NCBI GenBank assembly: GCA_003134995.1
Contig: PLDC01000025.1
Coordinates: forward strand, 505,198 to 551,661
From: Acidobacteriaceae bacterium
GTDB taxonomy: Bacteria > Acidobacteriota > Terriglobia > Terriglobales > Acidobacteriaceae
Length of the DNA: 46,464 nucleotides
Direction: 5' to 3'
Shown here: piece by piece, positions 16,525 to 24,127 of the stretch
How positions within the stretch are numbered: the first letter of the stretch is position 1
Layout: every line of letters begins with the position of its first letter
Notes under the pieces: generated by a model
The model's input: the letters and a program-made list of their open reading frames with translations, nothing else
What the model was told of the DNA's origin: nothing
The model's database searches: none
Translations under genes and position numbers: made by a program

Positions 16525-17609
16525 TCAGCAGCAGCGCAACGCATCGCACGCCGAATTCTGAGCGATACGCACACGTCCCGACCGCCCAGATCGTCGGACT
16601 CCATAATAAGCGGCACTCTCACCGCGAGATCGGCAAGCTTCTCGGCATTGGAGCGATAGCGGTTGGAAATCGGCTGAGGAAGCAGGGCATTCGAGGAACG
16701 TTCCCAAAGGTTACGGAAGCACAGCTCAAAGAGGCCCTCAATGATCCAGCGTGGCAGGCACGCGAGGACGGCGCCGGTGCCGCGTCGACGAATCGTGTTG
16801 TCTGCCTGGAATGCGGCGAACTGAAATCTGAACTCAACGCGAGTGGCAATCACAGCCATCTAGCGGGCAAGCACCACATGAAGGCTGCTGAGTACAAGAG
16901 AAACCATCCAGGCGCGCGTCTGGTGAGCTTCCAGCGATCAGCAGACCAGAACACCAGGCAGGGAGGCACGAAAACCGTTCAAGACCTGGAGGACGAATTC
17001 GCCTCAGCGTACGTGACGGCCGCGGTGTGGAAGGCCGTCGCCGGAGATCAAGAATGGGAAGAACATAATGGAATCAAGGATTTTGTCGTCTGCCGGATCC
17101 GGAGCCCGAAAGGGTACCGGTGCGGTTTTAAGAGCAAGAGCGGTCTCCATCTCCATTTGAAGGCATGGCACAATGTGACTTCTGCCGAGTACCGCAAGCT
17201 CTTCCCCAAAGCCCTGCAGTTGCCGCTGGGGGCCTATCCCGCCAAGAACAAGATTGCAAAAACGTACGCCGATCGCCGTCGCGTTGAGGTCGCCGCGCTC
17301 CGCAAGCTGGCGGCCGAGAAAACTCCTCAACCAAAACCGGCGAAGAAGAAGGCTGGACGCGCGATCGCCCAGACTACTCCGATGAAGATCTCACTCGCGG
17401 CCCATCTTGAGATCGCTGGGCTGAAGCCCTACGCAATGACAAATCAGCTTTACCCGGAGAGCCTTTACCCGCGCAAGGCTGGAGAAACTGCGGCTGAGTG
17501 CCGGCGCCGGCGGTTCGAGGCGACCCGCTACTTCCTCCGGAAATACCGCGCGCTAATTGACCTCAAAAGGAATGAGCTCGAGGATCCCGAAGCTGCCGCG
17601 CGCGTCTGA
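16521..17609 (+). CDS. HTH protein with two Ros/MucR-like zinc-finger modules
   Basis: A 362-residue protein. Residues 33-58 (HSHREIGKLLGIGAIAVGNR) look like a resolvase- or sigma-like HTH. Residues 93-126 hold a Ros/MucR-type finger: CLEC, then HSHLAGKHHM, then AAEYKRNHPG, the HxTxxEYR-like trailer of that family. A second, degenerate copy lies at 189-230: C191 and C201 are too far apart, but LHLHLKAWHNVTSAEYRK is well kept. The C-terminal 70 residues are basic and unassigned. GTG at 16521 has GGAGGAGG upstream and overlaps the HExxH stop. Two tandem Ros-like modules in one protein are unusual. It probably binds DNA, perhaps the origin-like site just downstream. Confidence 0.6.
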   Translation: MISSSATHRTPNSERYAHVPTAQIVGLHNKRHSHREIGKLLGIGAIAVGNRLRKQGIRGTFPKVTEAQLKEALNDPAWQAREDGAGAASTNRVVCLECGELKSELNASGNHSHLAGKHHMKAAEYKRNHPGARLVSFQRSADQNTRQGGTKTVQDLEDEFASAYVTAAVWKAVAGDQEWEEHNGIKDFVVCRIRSPKGYRCGFKSKSGLHLHLKAWHNVTSAEYRKLFPKALQLPLGAYPAKNKIAKTYADRRRVEVAALRKLAAEKTPQPKPAKKKAGRAIAQTTPMKISLAAHLEIAGLKPYAMTNQLYPESLYPRKAGETAAECRRRRFEATRYFLRKYRALIDLKRNELEDPEAAARV

Positions 17610-17615
17610 TCGTCT

Positions 17616-17690
17616 TTATCCACAGCTTTTCCCGGTGTAGTGAAACCGGTTTTAATTAACTACACTAGTGTAGCCAACCTTCACTACACC
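17616..17690. promoter_or_regulatory. Origin-like dyad: DnaA box plus nested palindromes
   Basis: TTATCCACA at 17616-17624 is a perfect DnaA-box consensus. GGTGTAGTGAA (17634-17644) is the exact inverse of TTCACTACACC (17680-17690). Between them lies the 14-bp palindrome CTACACTAGTGTAG (17660-17673) and an AT-rich TTTTAATTAA. The 6-mer GTGTAG thus occurs four times in mirror arrangement. It sits between the zinc-finger gene and a HTH gene of replication type. A replication origin or a complex operator fits; the combination with a DnaA box favours an origin. Confidence 0.6.
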
Positions 17691-17816
17691 TTCACAGCAT
17701 TTCCCAAACGGCCTAGCCTGAACCTTCGTCGCCAAAAACAGCGCGCCGCGGTTCGAAGCCGCGGCGCGCCAACTTCATCATGCGATGGGGAATGAACGGG
17801 GACTGAGGGCCCCGAC

Positions 17817-18488
17817 GTGCAAGGTAATTCTCTACCAGCTCGCCCGTCAAGAGCAACCGCCGGCGACGACGCAGTGGCGTCGATCGTGTCGGCAATCCCG
17901 CTGCGCGCGCAACTCTTTCATAAACAGCTCCAACCGGAGGAGCTCCTGGTCCTGCACGCCATGCTGGAAATTGGCGATTCGACCGGCCAGTTCCTCTACC
18001 CCTCCATTCCTCGCATCGCGGCCTATGCCAAGCTTTCCGAACGCACGGTACAGAAAACCCTCCACGGCGAGGACCGCAAAACGAGCCCTCGCAAAGATCC
18101 GGGCGCGCCTACGAAGCCCCGCGCGGTCCATGTCGGATTAATCGAGAAGCGCGTATTGGTTGAGATCGCGCCTGCCAATGCCACGAAACGCAGGGCAGCG
18201 ACTTACCGCCTGCAGATCGAGGCGCTGCAAGACTGCCCGCGCACAGAGCGCTGGCGCCAGAAAAAGCTTCCTTTCCCGGCCGACGACATTTCGCTCGAGA
18301 AGTGGGTCCATCACAATCCCGGAGCGTGGTCTCGGATCACGCACGAATTGCGGATGGGCGCCGAGGCTCGAGTCGGAAGCCAGCCGTTGTCGCCAGCAGC
18401 GAGCGCGGCATTCATGGTCTCAGTCGCCAGAAAGCACGGCATGCCCCATCAATTAGCAGTGCTGTGCGTGGAGATGAGCCGCAAATGA
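17817..18488 (+). CDS. HTH protein, possible replication initiator
   Basis: Up to 223 residues from GTG 17817; the first about 25 residues look weak and the true start may be later. The segment LQPEELLVLHAMLEIGDSTG through IPRIAAYAKLSERTVQKTL (about residues 38-82) is the winged HTH (HTH_36 type) found in phage and plasmid replication proteins. The rest is basic with no further domain. It is flanked by an origin-like dyad upstream and 19-bp palindromic repeats downstream, which supports a replication or copy-control role. No primase or helicase is present beside it. Confidence 0.6.
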   Translation: MQGNSLPARPSRATAGDDAVASIVSAIPLRAQLFHKQLQPEELLVLHAMLEIGDSTGQFLYPSIPRIAAYAKLSERTVQKTLHGEDRKTSPRKDPGAPTKPRAVHVGLIEKRVLVEIAPANATKRRAATYRLQIEALQDCPRTERWRQKKLPFPADDISLEKWVHHNPGAWSRITHELRMGAEARVGSQPLSPAASAAFMVSVARKHGMPHQLAVLCVEMSRK

Positions 18489-18789
18489 AGACGCCTTCAA
18501 AGACCCGCATGTTTTCCACACTCTCCACAGACCGGTGCGCCGCGCGCACCGGTACCCCCGCGCCACGCTCACCAGACCTCCCGCGCCACGCGCACCCCTC
18601 CGGTGCGCCGCGCGCACCCCTACCGGTGCGCCGCGCGCACCCGATTCAAAGTCTTTATGACTCTTTAAAGATTCGAGAGAGCGTGACTCCCCGAAAAAAA
18701 CCTTCGGGCTGCCGTTCAATGCAAATCAATCTCTCAGACCAAACGCAACCGCAACAGCCATACCAAAAGCACCTCGTGAGGAAGCCGTT
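18489..18789. other. Geneless region with palindromic repeats
   Basis: No gene is seen. The region holds TTTTCCACA (a near DnaA box at 18512-18520), the three 19-bp repeats listed separately, and a hairpin-like CCCGAA/TTCGGG pair around 18692-18710. Confidence 0.5.
18532..18641. repeat. Three perfect 19-bp palindromic repeats, iteron-like
   Basis: CCGGTGCGCCGCGCGCACC occurs at 18532-18550, 18600-18618 and 18623-18641. Each copy is itself an inverted repeat (GGTGCGC/GCGCACC). Partial copies such as CGCGCCACGCGCACC fill the gap between the first and second. Placement after a HTH replication-like gene suggests iterons or a partition site. No Cas genes are nearby and the spacing is irregular, so it is not CRISPR. 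Confidence 0.75.
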
Positions 18790-19167
18790 ATGAGGGCAGA
18801 ACTCGAAAATGCGATGATCGCGGCCCGAAGCTTGCCGCCGGAAGAATTGCCGCGGTTGCTCGGAGACCTGGAAGAACTGCGCTGCATGGCAATGGCACGG
18901 CTGATCGTCCCGGCCTCGCCAGAGGAAAGGCCGAACGCCGAACTGGTGGACATCGACGAGGCCGCCAAGCGACTAGGCATGAGCGCGAGTTACCTGTATC
19001 GCAATCACCGCCAATTCTCTTTCAGTCGCAAATTGGGCCACGCGCTCCGTTTTTCGGCCGAAGGAATTGCCAGTTACATCCAAGAGTCCGGACCCAGAAA
19101 CGTCTTGACGCCTAGACGCCGCGCGGCTATGGTAGCTCCTGCAGTTCAAACAGGAGGATCACGGTGA
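18790..19167 (+). CDS. Excisionase-like (MerR/AlpA-type HTH) protein
   Basis: A 125-residue protein. Residues 51-98 (VDIDEAAKRLGMSASYLYRN then FSRKLGHALRFSAEGIASYI) form the winged HTH of the excisionase/AlpA family that directs integrase toward excision. The N-terminal 45 residues are helical and acidic, longer than in minimal Xis proteins. Its stop overlaps the GTG of the RHH gene by 4 bases, which in turn overlaps integrase 2, giving a three-gene operon. Directionality control of integrase 2 is the likely job. Confidence 0.75.
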   Translation: MRAELENAMIAARSLPPEELPRLLGDLEELRCMAMARLIVPASPEERPNAELVDIDEAAKRLGMSASYLYRNHRQFSFSRKLGHALRFSAEGIASYIQESGPRNVLTPRRRAAMVAPAVQTGGSR

Positions 19168-19325
19168 AAGCCAAAAAGGAACATGAAGCGCTGGCGCGGG
19201 CCACTATGCGCTTACCAGAGGACTTGTGGCGCGCGGTTCAGCATCGGGCGATAGATGAAGGGATCACGCTAGCGGAATTGGCGGCAAAGGCTTTGCGCGA
19301 GTATCTGAAGAAGGGAGGCCGCTGA
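19164..19325 (+). CDS. RHH-type small DNA-binding protein, coupled to integrase 2
   Basis: A 53-residue frame from GTG 19164, with AGGAGG at 19152-19157, six bases upstream. The product has TMRLPEDLWRAVQHRAIDEG and a second helix LAELAAKALREYLKK, an RHH pattern. It is equal in length to the RHH protein at 15803, though the sequences differ. The 4-base overlap with the excisionase gene and the TGATG overlap with integrase 2 show tight coupling. A regulator of integrase expression is likely. Confidence 0.65.
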   Translation: MKAKKEHEALARATMRLPEDLWRAVQHRAIDEGITLAELAAKALREYLKKGGR

Positions 19326-20551
19326 TGCGAGGAGACGGGACCATCTACAGCCGCGAGGGCACCACCATTCTGTGGTGCAAGTACTATCTCAGGGGCAAGG
19401 CCTTTCGCGAGCCCACCGGGCACAGCGATCGCGAGAAGGCTAAGAAGTTTCTTCGGGACCGGCTGCGGGAAGTGGGCGCCGACCTGATTGGCGCGCGTCC
19501 GTTTGTTGGCCCGGCGGCTGAGCGGATCAAGGTCTCCTGCTACGTTCCTGCGGAGGAATGCGATTGCTTGTGCTGCGCTCTCGAACGGGATCTCGAGTTG
19601 CGCGGCAAGGCCAGCGTGCAGAACCTCAGCAACCTCAAGCGAGTGCGCCAAGATTTTGGCGCAATGGCGGCCGTCGCAGTCTCCGAGGACGCGACTGATA
19701 CCTACATAGCGCGCCGATTGAAGGACGGCGCAGCGCCCGCCTCGATCAACCGCTGCACGCAACTGTTGGGTCAAGCGTTCAAGCTGGCCATCCGCCGGCG
19801 GCGGCTGCAAATGGCTCCCTATATCCGGCATCTTTCGGAGAAGGGCAACGTGCGCCAGGGATTTTTCGCCTACGCCGAATTTAAGCGAGTGGTGGAACAC
19901 CTGCCGGACCATCTGAGGGACTTTGCCCGCTTCGCCTACATCACGGGCATGCGGCGCGGAGAAATTGCATCGCTCACCTGGACGGACGTCGACGACGGAG
20001 ATCTCCGACTGCGGGCTGAGGATGCCAAGAACGGCGAGAGCCGAGGCCTGCCCCTCGAAGAGGAATTGGCCGAGGTGATCGAACGGCGCCGCGCCGCGCG
20101 GCTGGTGAAAAAGGCCGGTGGCGTGATCATGACGGCACAGACGGTTTTCCATCGCGACGGTTTACCGATTCTCGAATTTAGAAAATCATGGAAGACCGCC
20201 GCCTGCATGGCCGGCGTCGGCACGCTGGTTTGCCGCAAATGCAAAGGCGCGGTGGATGCTGACTACAAGTGCGCGAAGTGCAAGAAGACCTGGAAGCGCG
20301 ACGATCTCAAATATGTGGGGCGGCTCTTCCACGATTTTCGACGCTCGGCGGTGCGCGACATGGTGCGGGCGGGCACGCCGGAATCCGTGGCTATGAAAAT
20401 CTCCGGGCACAAAACGCAGTCGATGTTCACTCGCTACAACATCGCGAGCGATGCCGATATGCGCCAGGCGCTGAAGGCCACGCGGGAATATCGCGAGGCG
20501 CAAGCGGAGAAGGTCACGGCGATGCCGAAGCGCTCGGCGGGGGTGAACTGA
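19325..20551 (+). CDS. Tyrosine recombinase / integrase 2 with inserted zinc ribbon
   Basis: A 408-residue tyrosine recombinase, adjacent to attR and the intact tRNA, so the likely catalyst of integration here. Candidate catalytic residues are R210 (TGMRRGEI), K235 (DAKNGESR), H336 and R339 (FHDFRRSAV), H362 (SGHKT) and Y371 (RYNI). Between the K motif and the HxxR motif an insert carries C303, C306, C316 and C319 (CRKC and CAKC), a likely zinc ribbon. A second cysteine cluster (C72, C79, C81, C83, C84) sits in the core-binding region. The N-terminus MRGDGTIYSR matches that of integrase 1. It is last in the excisionase, RHH, integrase operon. Confidence 0.93.
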   Translation: MRGDGTIYSREGTTILWCKYYLRGKAFREPTGHSDREKAKKFLRDRLREVGADLIGARPFVGPAAERIKVSCYVPAEECDCLCCALERDLELRGKASVQNLSNLKRVRQDFGAMAAVAVSEDATDTYIARRLKDGAAPASINRCTQLLGQAFKLAIRRRRLQMAPYIRHLSEKGNVRQGFFAYAEFKRVVEHLPDHLRDFARFAYITGMRRGEIASLTWTDVDDGDLRLRAEDAKNGESRGLPLEEELAEVIERRRAARLVKKAGGVIMTAQTVFHRDGLPILEFRKSWKTAACMAGVGTLVCRKCKGAVDADYKCAKCKKTWKRDDLKYVGRLFHDFRRSAVRDMVRAGTPESVAMKISGHKTQSMFTRYNIASDADMRQALKATREYREAQAEKVTAMPKRSAGVN

Positions 20552-20600
20552 TGCAAACCCTCGGTCTCGCCTTCGCCTGTTTTTCGACCGCCGTTTTTAG

Positions 20601-20622
20601 TTTGGGCACAGTTCGGGCACAG
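20601..20622 (+). repeat. Tandem 11-bp repeats near attR
   Basis: TTTGGGCACAG followed directly by TTCGGGCACAG, 41 bp inside the right att repeat and just after the integrase 2 stop. It is the counterpart of the doublet at 4730-4751 in the same orientation. Arm-type integrase sites are the likely role. Confidence 0.65.
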
Positions 20623-20663
20623 TCGGCCTCGGGAGGCCAGCCGCATCACGCGCAAGTGTATGA

Positions 20664-20715
20664 AAAGATGGTGCGCCCTGAGAGATTCGAACTCCCGACC
20701 TTCTGGTTCGTAGCC
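20664..20715. repeat. attR: 3' half of the intact tRNA-Arg gene
   Basis: Identical over 52 bases to 4530-4581. It overlaps the intact tRNA gene from 6 bases past the CCA end through the anticodon loop. Integration by the element therefore rebuilt a complete tRNA at this end. Confidence 0.93.
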
Positions 20716-20745
20716 AGACGCTCTATCCAGCTGAGCTAAGGGCGC
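20669..20745 (-). tRNA. tRNA-Arg (anticodon ACG)
   Basis: A full cloverleaf on the minus strand. The acceptor 5' strand GCGCCCT (20745-20739) pairs with AGGGCGC (20679-20673). The D arm reads GCTC-AGCTGGAT-AGAGC. The anticodon stem TCTGG/CCAGA encloses the loop CTACGAA with anticodon ACG. The T arm has the loop TTCGAAT, and CCA is encoded (20671-20669). The ACG anticodon (A34 edited to inosine) reads CGN arginine codons. It is the integration target of the element on its 3' side. Confidence 0.97.
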
Positions 20746-21166
20746 AGGTTTGCTTTGGCAGGAAAACTTCTTCGAGAATTATAACGGAAGTTGCAGCTCG
20801 CTGCGAAATAAGGTCTTTCCCTTACACCAAAACGGCCGTGAAAAATTATGGGACGTTAGTTCGTTTCCACAGCACTTCGGCCCGTTCGGTGCTTAGCTTC
20901 TAGCGCCGACGTAAATCTTTCCCGCAGCAGAGCAATTCCTACAAGACGCGCCAGACCACCCGCGTGTATTTTGAGTAGCTTACGGACGGCACGCCATGTG
21001 CTTATCAAATAAACAGACGAAGTGGCGCGCAACGGGGCGTTCCAAGAGTGACTTCGGCCAGAGGTTTTCTTGGGCGCCCCTTGCATTTAGCTTTGGTTTT
21101 CTTGTCATTCCGAATCGGGCCGAAGGCACGGTGAGGAACCTGCTTTTCCGCCCATGTGATCATCGG
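20746..21166. other. Intergenic region, no gene supported
   Basis: About 420 bp between the tRNA and the HMA-like gene. A 76-residue minus-strand frame (20856-21086) exists but lacks a ribosome binding site and a domain. At 21106-21143 lies a copy of a dispersed element containing GTCATTCCGA and GAGGAACCTGCTTTT, seen again around 28970 and, inverted, around 45340. Confidence 0.5.
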
Positions 21167-21394
21167 TTACGCCAGCGTCAATCGTTCCCTTACATCCACT
21201 CCAGCCTGACGCAACAATCGAGCGACGGCTTCTGCTTTCAGGCGAGAAGCGTCGAACTCCACGCGCACGGTTCGCTCTCCCTCATTAAATTGCACCCGCC
21301 GAATTCCGTAAACTTCGCGCATGCCGTCAATGGCTCGCAACTCGTTCTCGCCGGGAGCGGCGCCATAACGAAAAACCACATCCAGGTAAGTCAT
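21167..21394 (-). CDS. HMA-fold-like small protein lacking CxxC
   Basis: A 75-residue protein with a beta-alpha-beta-beta-alpha-beta pattern like heavy-metal-associated domains: MTYLDVVFRYG, then a helix (ENELRAIDGMREVYG), IRRVQFNEGERTVRVEFDAS, and a second helix with RLLRQAGVDV. The CxxC metal site is absent and is replaced by a YGAAPGE-like loop. It lies next to and divergent from the copper-type ATPase. Without the cysteines it is unlikely to be a normal copper chaperone; a structural or regulatory partner is possible. The fold assignment is by eye. Confidence 0.6.
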   Translation of the reverse strand: MTYLDVVFRYGAAPGENELRAIDGMREVYGIRRVQFNEGERTVRVEFDASRLKAEAVARLLRQAGVDVRERLTLA

Positions 21395-21520
21395 GGGATA
21401 ATCCTTTGCCGCGCTAGAATGCAGACGCCCGGGCTGCGCGCCAGGCTGAATCCAATATAGCGCATAGCCTATCGAAGCATGTGGCGGATGTTTTTCCGTG
21501 CTGATTATTCGAAGCCCTTA

Positions 21521-24040
21521 ATGTCCACGAATCCCTTGAACCCCGCGCCGGCAACCGAACGCGATCCAGTCTGCGGAATGAATGTCGATCCCGCGACCGC
21601 CAAGCACGTCAACGGACACGACGACAAAAACTTTTATTTCTGCTGTGCGTCGTGCTTGGAAAAATTCAAGGCAGACCCGGCGAAATATCTGAACGCACCT
21701 GTACACTCATCAGGATTAGTGACGCTAGGCGCTGCCAAGCCAGCCACAACCTCAGACCATCCCCCACAAAGCCTTCAGCCGCCGTCACCCGCCTTAGCCA
21801 CCGCGGTCGCCTACGTGTGTCCAATGTGCCCCGAGGTCCGCGCCAGCAAGCCGGGCCCGTGCCCATCCTGCGGAATGGCCCTTGAATCGGAAGTCCCCAC
21901 CGCATCGCCAACCCGCACCGAATACACCTGCCCCATGCATCCGGAAATAATTCGGACCGGTCCAGGCTCGTGCCCGATCTGCGGCATGGCGCTCGAACCT
22001 CGCACGGTCACCGCATCCGGCGAAGAAAATCCCGAACTGCGCGACATGAATCGCCGCTTCTGGGTGAGCGTCGTGCTAACGTCGCCGCTGATGGTGATCG
22101 CCATGGCCGCTATGATGCGGCCGCGCGCCTTCATGCTTTTCTTTGCAGGCGCTGAGGTCACCTGGCTCGAATTTGCACTAGCCACGCCGGTCGTCATCTG
22201 GGGCGGTCTGCCGTTCTTCCAGCGCTTCTGGACTTCACTCGTCAACCGCAGCCCAAACATGTTCACGCTGATCGGCATGGGCACTGGAGTCGCATACGGA
22301 TACAGCGTGATCGCCACACTTGCGCCGCAGATTTTTCCTGAATCACTGCGCGTCATGGGAGGCTATCCCGAACTCTACTTCGAAGCCGCAGCCGCAATCA
22401 CCACTCTGGTCTTGCTCGGCCAAGTTATGGAGCTGCGCGCCCGAAGCCGCACCAGCGCAGCCATTCGCGCGCTGCTCGACCTCAGCCCCAGAACCGCGCG
22501 CCTGCTTTCAGTCCATGAGCCTGGTGGCGAGGTTACCGAAAAAGATATCCCGCTCGAAGATGTAAAGGCCGGAGACCGTCTGCGCGTTCGCCCCGGCGAG
22601 AAAATCCCCGTCGACGGCATTCTGCTCGAAGGCCGCAGCGCAATCGACGAATCGATGATCACCGGCGAATCCATCCCGGTCGAGAAATCGCCGAACAGCA
22701 AAGTCATCGGCGCAACCATCAACGGCACGGGATCGTTCGTCATGCAAGCCGAACGCGTAGGCAGCGAAACTTTGCTGGCGCGAATCGTTAAGCTCGTAGG
22801 CCAGGCCCAGCGCAGCCGCGCACCCATACAGCGCCTAGCCGATCGCGTGGCCACATGGTTCGTCCCTCTCGTGGTGGTAGCCGCGGCGCTAACTTTCATC
22901 GCATGGTTTTTCCTTGGACCGCAACCACGCCTGGCACACGCGCTAGTAAACGCGGTCGCAGTGCTAATCATTGCGTGCCCCTGCGCGCTAGGACTCGCAA
23001 CCCCGATGGCGATCATGGTCGGAGTGGGACGAGGGGCGCGCGCCGGCATTCTCATCAAGAATGCAGAGGCTCTCGAGATTCTGGAAAAAATCGACACCCT
23101 TGTTGTCGACAAAACCGGAACACTCACCGAAGGCAAAACCAAACTCGAGAATTTTGGGGCGCAATCGGTCTCCGAAGGCGATGAAATCCTCAGGCTCGCC
23201 GCCAGCCTGGAGCGCGCCAGCGAGCATCCCTTGAGCGTTGCAATAGTGCAAGGAGCGATAGATCGTCATCTAAATCTCTCCGAGCCAACGGAATTCGCTT
23301 CCGTGCCGGGAAAGGGCATCCGCGGCGTCGTGGACGGAAGGAACGTCGCTGTCGGAAATATCGTTTTCATGCGCGAGATCGGCGCTATTCCACCTACGGC
23401 GGGAATCGTCCCGGGCACAGTGCCGGGAGCAACAACGATCTTTGTAGCTGTCGACGGCAAATACGCCGGCAATCTCTGGATTGCCGATCCGATTAAGCGT
23501 TCAGCGATAGGCGCGATTCGAGAACTCCACGCGCTCGGCATCCGGGTAGTGATGCTAACCGGCGACAGCCGCGCCGTCGCAGAGTCAGTCGCTGAAGCCC
23601 TCGAGATCACAGAATTCGAAGCCGAAGTACTGCCGGAACAAAAATTAGAAATCACCCGGAAGCTGCAAGGGCAGGGAAGAGTAGTCGCCATGGCTGGCGA
23701 CGGCATCAACGACGCCCCATCACTAGCGCAGGCCAACGTCGGCATAGCCATGGGCACAGGCACCGACGTTGCCATCGAAAGCGGCGGCATCACTCTCGTG
23801 AAGGGAGATCTCATCGGCATCCTGCGCGCCCGGAAGTTAAGTCAGGCGACCATGCGCAACATCCGGCAAAATTTATTCTTCGCTTTTATTTACAACGCGA
23901 TCGGCGTGCCCATCGCAGCGGGAGTTCTCTACCCATTCTTCGGTCTTCTCCTCAGCCCCATTTTCGCCGCCGCCGCCATGAGCTTCAGCTCAGTATCAGT
24001 TATCACAAACGCCCTGCGCCTGCGCAACGTAAGATTGTAA
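21521..24040 (+). CDS. copA: P1B-type heavy-metal (Cu+/Ag+) exporting ATPase with YHS and two HMBD domains
   Basis: Exports Cu+ or Ag+ across the inner membrane, driven by ATP. From ATG 21521 the product has 839 residues; ATG 21479 is an alternative and neither has a strong ribosome binding site. The N-terminus holds a YHS domain (DPVCGM then FYFCCASC, residues 15-55). Two heavy-metal-binding modules follow: YVCPMCPEV with CPSCGM, and YTCPMHPEI with CPICGM. The first has Cys where His is usual (CPMCP instead of CPMHP). The core shows the membrane CPC motif ([13 protein letters not shown]), [14 protein letters not shown], the SEHPLS HP motif, and GDGINDAP. There is no classic HMA CxxC domain. 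The metal is inferred from CPC and the domain type. Confidence 0.93.
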   Translation: MSTNPLNPAPATERDPVCGMNVDPATAKHVNGHDDKNFYFCCASCLEKFKADPAKYLNAPVHSSGLVTLGAAKPATTSDHPPQSLQPPSPALATAVAYVCPMCPEVRASKPGPCPSCGMALESEVPTASPTRTEYTCPMHPEIIRTGPGSCPICGMALEPRTVTASGEENPELRDMNRRFWVSVVLTSPLMVIAMAAMMRPRAFMLFFAGAEVTWLEFALATPVVIWGGLPFFQRFWTSLVNRSPNMFTLIGMGTGVAYGYSVIATLAPQIFPESLRVMGGYPELYFEAAAAITTLVLLGQVMELRARSRTSAAIRALLDLSPRTARLLSVHEPGGEVTEKDIPLEDVKAGDRLRVRPGEKIPVDGILLEGRSAIDESMITGESIPVEKSPNSKVIGATINGTGSFVMQAERVGSETLLARIVKLVGQAQRSRAPIQRLADRVATWFVPLVVVAAALTFIAWFFLGPQPRLAHALVNAVAVLIIACPCALGLATPMAIMVGVGRGARAGILIKNAEALEILEKIDTLVVDKTGTLTEGKTKLENFGAQSVSEGDEILRLAASLERASEHPLSVAIVQGAIDRHLNLSEPTEFASVPGKGIRGVVDGRNVAVGNIVFMREIGAIPPTAGIVPGTVPGATTIFVAVDGKYAGNLWIADPIKRSAIGAIRELHALGIRVVMLTGDSRAVAESVAEALEITEFEAEVLPEQKLEITRKLQGQGRVVAMAGDGINDAPSLAQANVGIAMGTGTDVAIESGGITLVKGDLIGILRARKLSQATMRNIRQNLFFAFIYNAIGVPIAAGVLYPFFGLLLSPIFAAAAMSFSSVSVITNALRLRNVRL

Positions 24041-24090
24041 GGATTTGCAGTCTGTGCCCATTTTGATCACTAAGTGAAACGACGGGCTTT

Positions 24091-24125
24091 TCAATCAACA
24101 ATCATCAATCACACAATCGACAATT
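24091..24125. repeat. Degenerate heptamer tandem array next to the tlpA-like stop
   Basis: Units of about 7 bp: TCAATCA, ACAATCA, TCAATCA, CACAATC, GACAATT. The AATC core recurs at spacings of 7, 7, 8 and 7. The array ends two bases before the stop codon of the minus-strand gene at 24128. Confidence 0.7.
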
Positions 24126-24127
24126 CT

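Larger units (their letters stand above)
4582..20663. mobile_element. Integrative element in tRNA-Arg, about 16.1 kb, with phage-like and plasmid-like parts
   Basis: Bounded by perfect 52-bp direct repeats derived from tRNA-Arg(ACG). An integrase gene lies next to the right repeat and a second near the left one. Contents in order: integrase 1, cargo, minus-strand phage morphogenesis genes, plus-strand regulators, origin-like repeats, HTH replication-like protein, excisionase-like protein, RHH protein, integrase 2. No terminase, portal, capsid, conjugation or relaxase gene was seen, so it is not a complete prophage or ICE. It may be a defective prophage, a phage satellite, or an integrative element that replicates like a plasmid. 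Confidence 0.9.

Noticed and set aside
18532..18641. Repeats as a CRISPR array
   Set aside because: Repeats are only 19 bp and self-complementary, spacing is irregular, there are three copies, and no Cas genes are present.
20856..21086. 76-codon minus-strand frame beside the tRNA
   Set aside because: Some helical character, but no ribosome binding site, no domain and no coupling to a neighbour.
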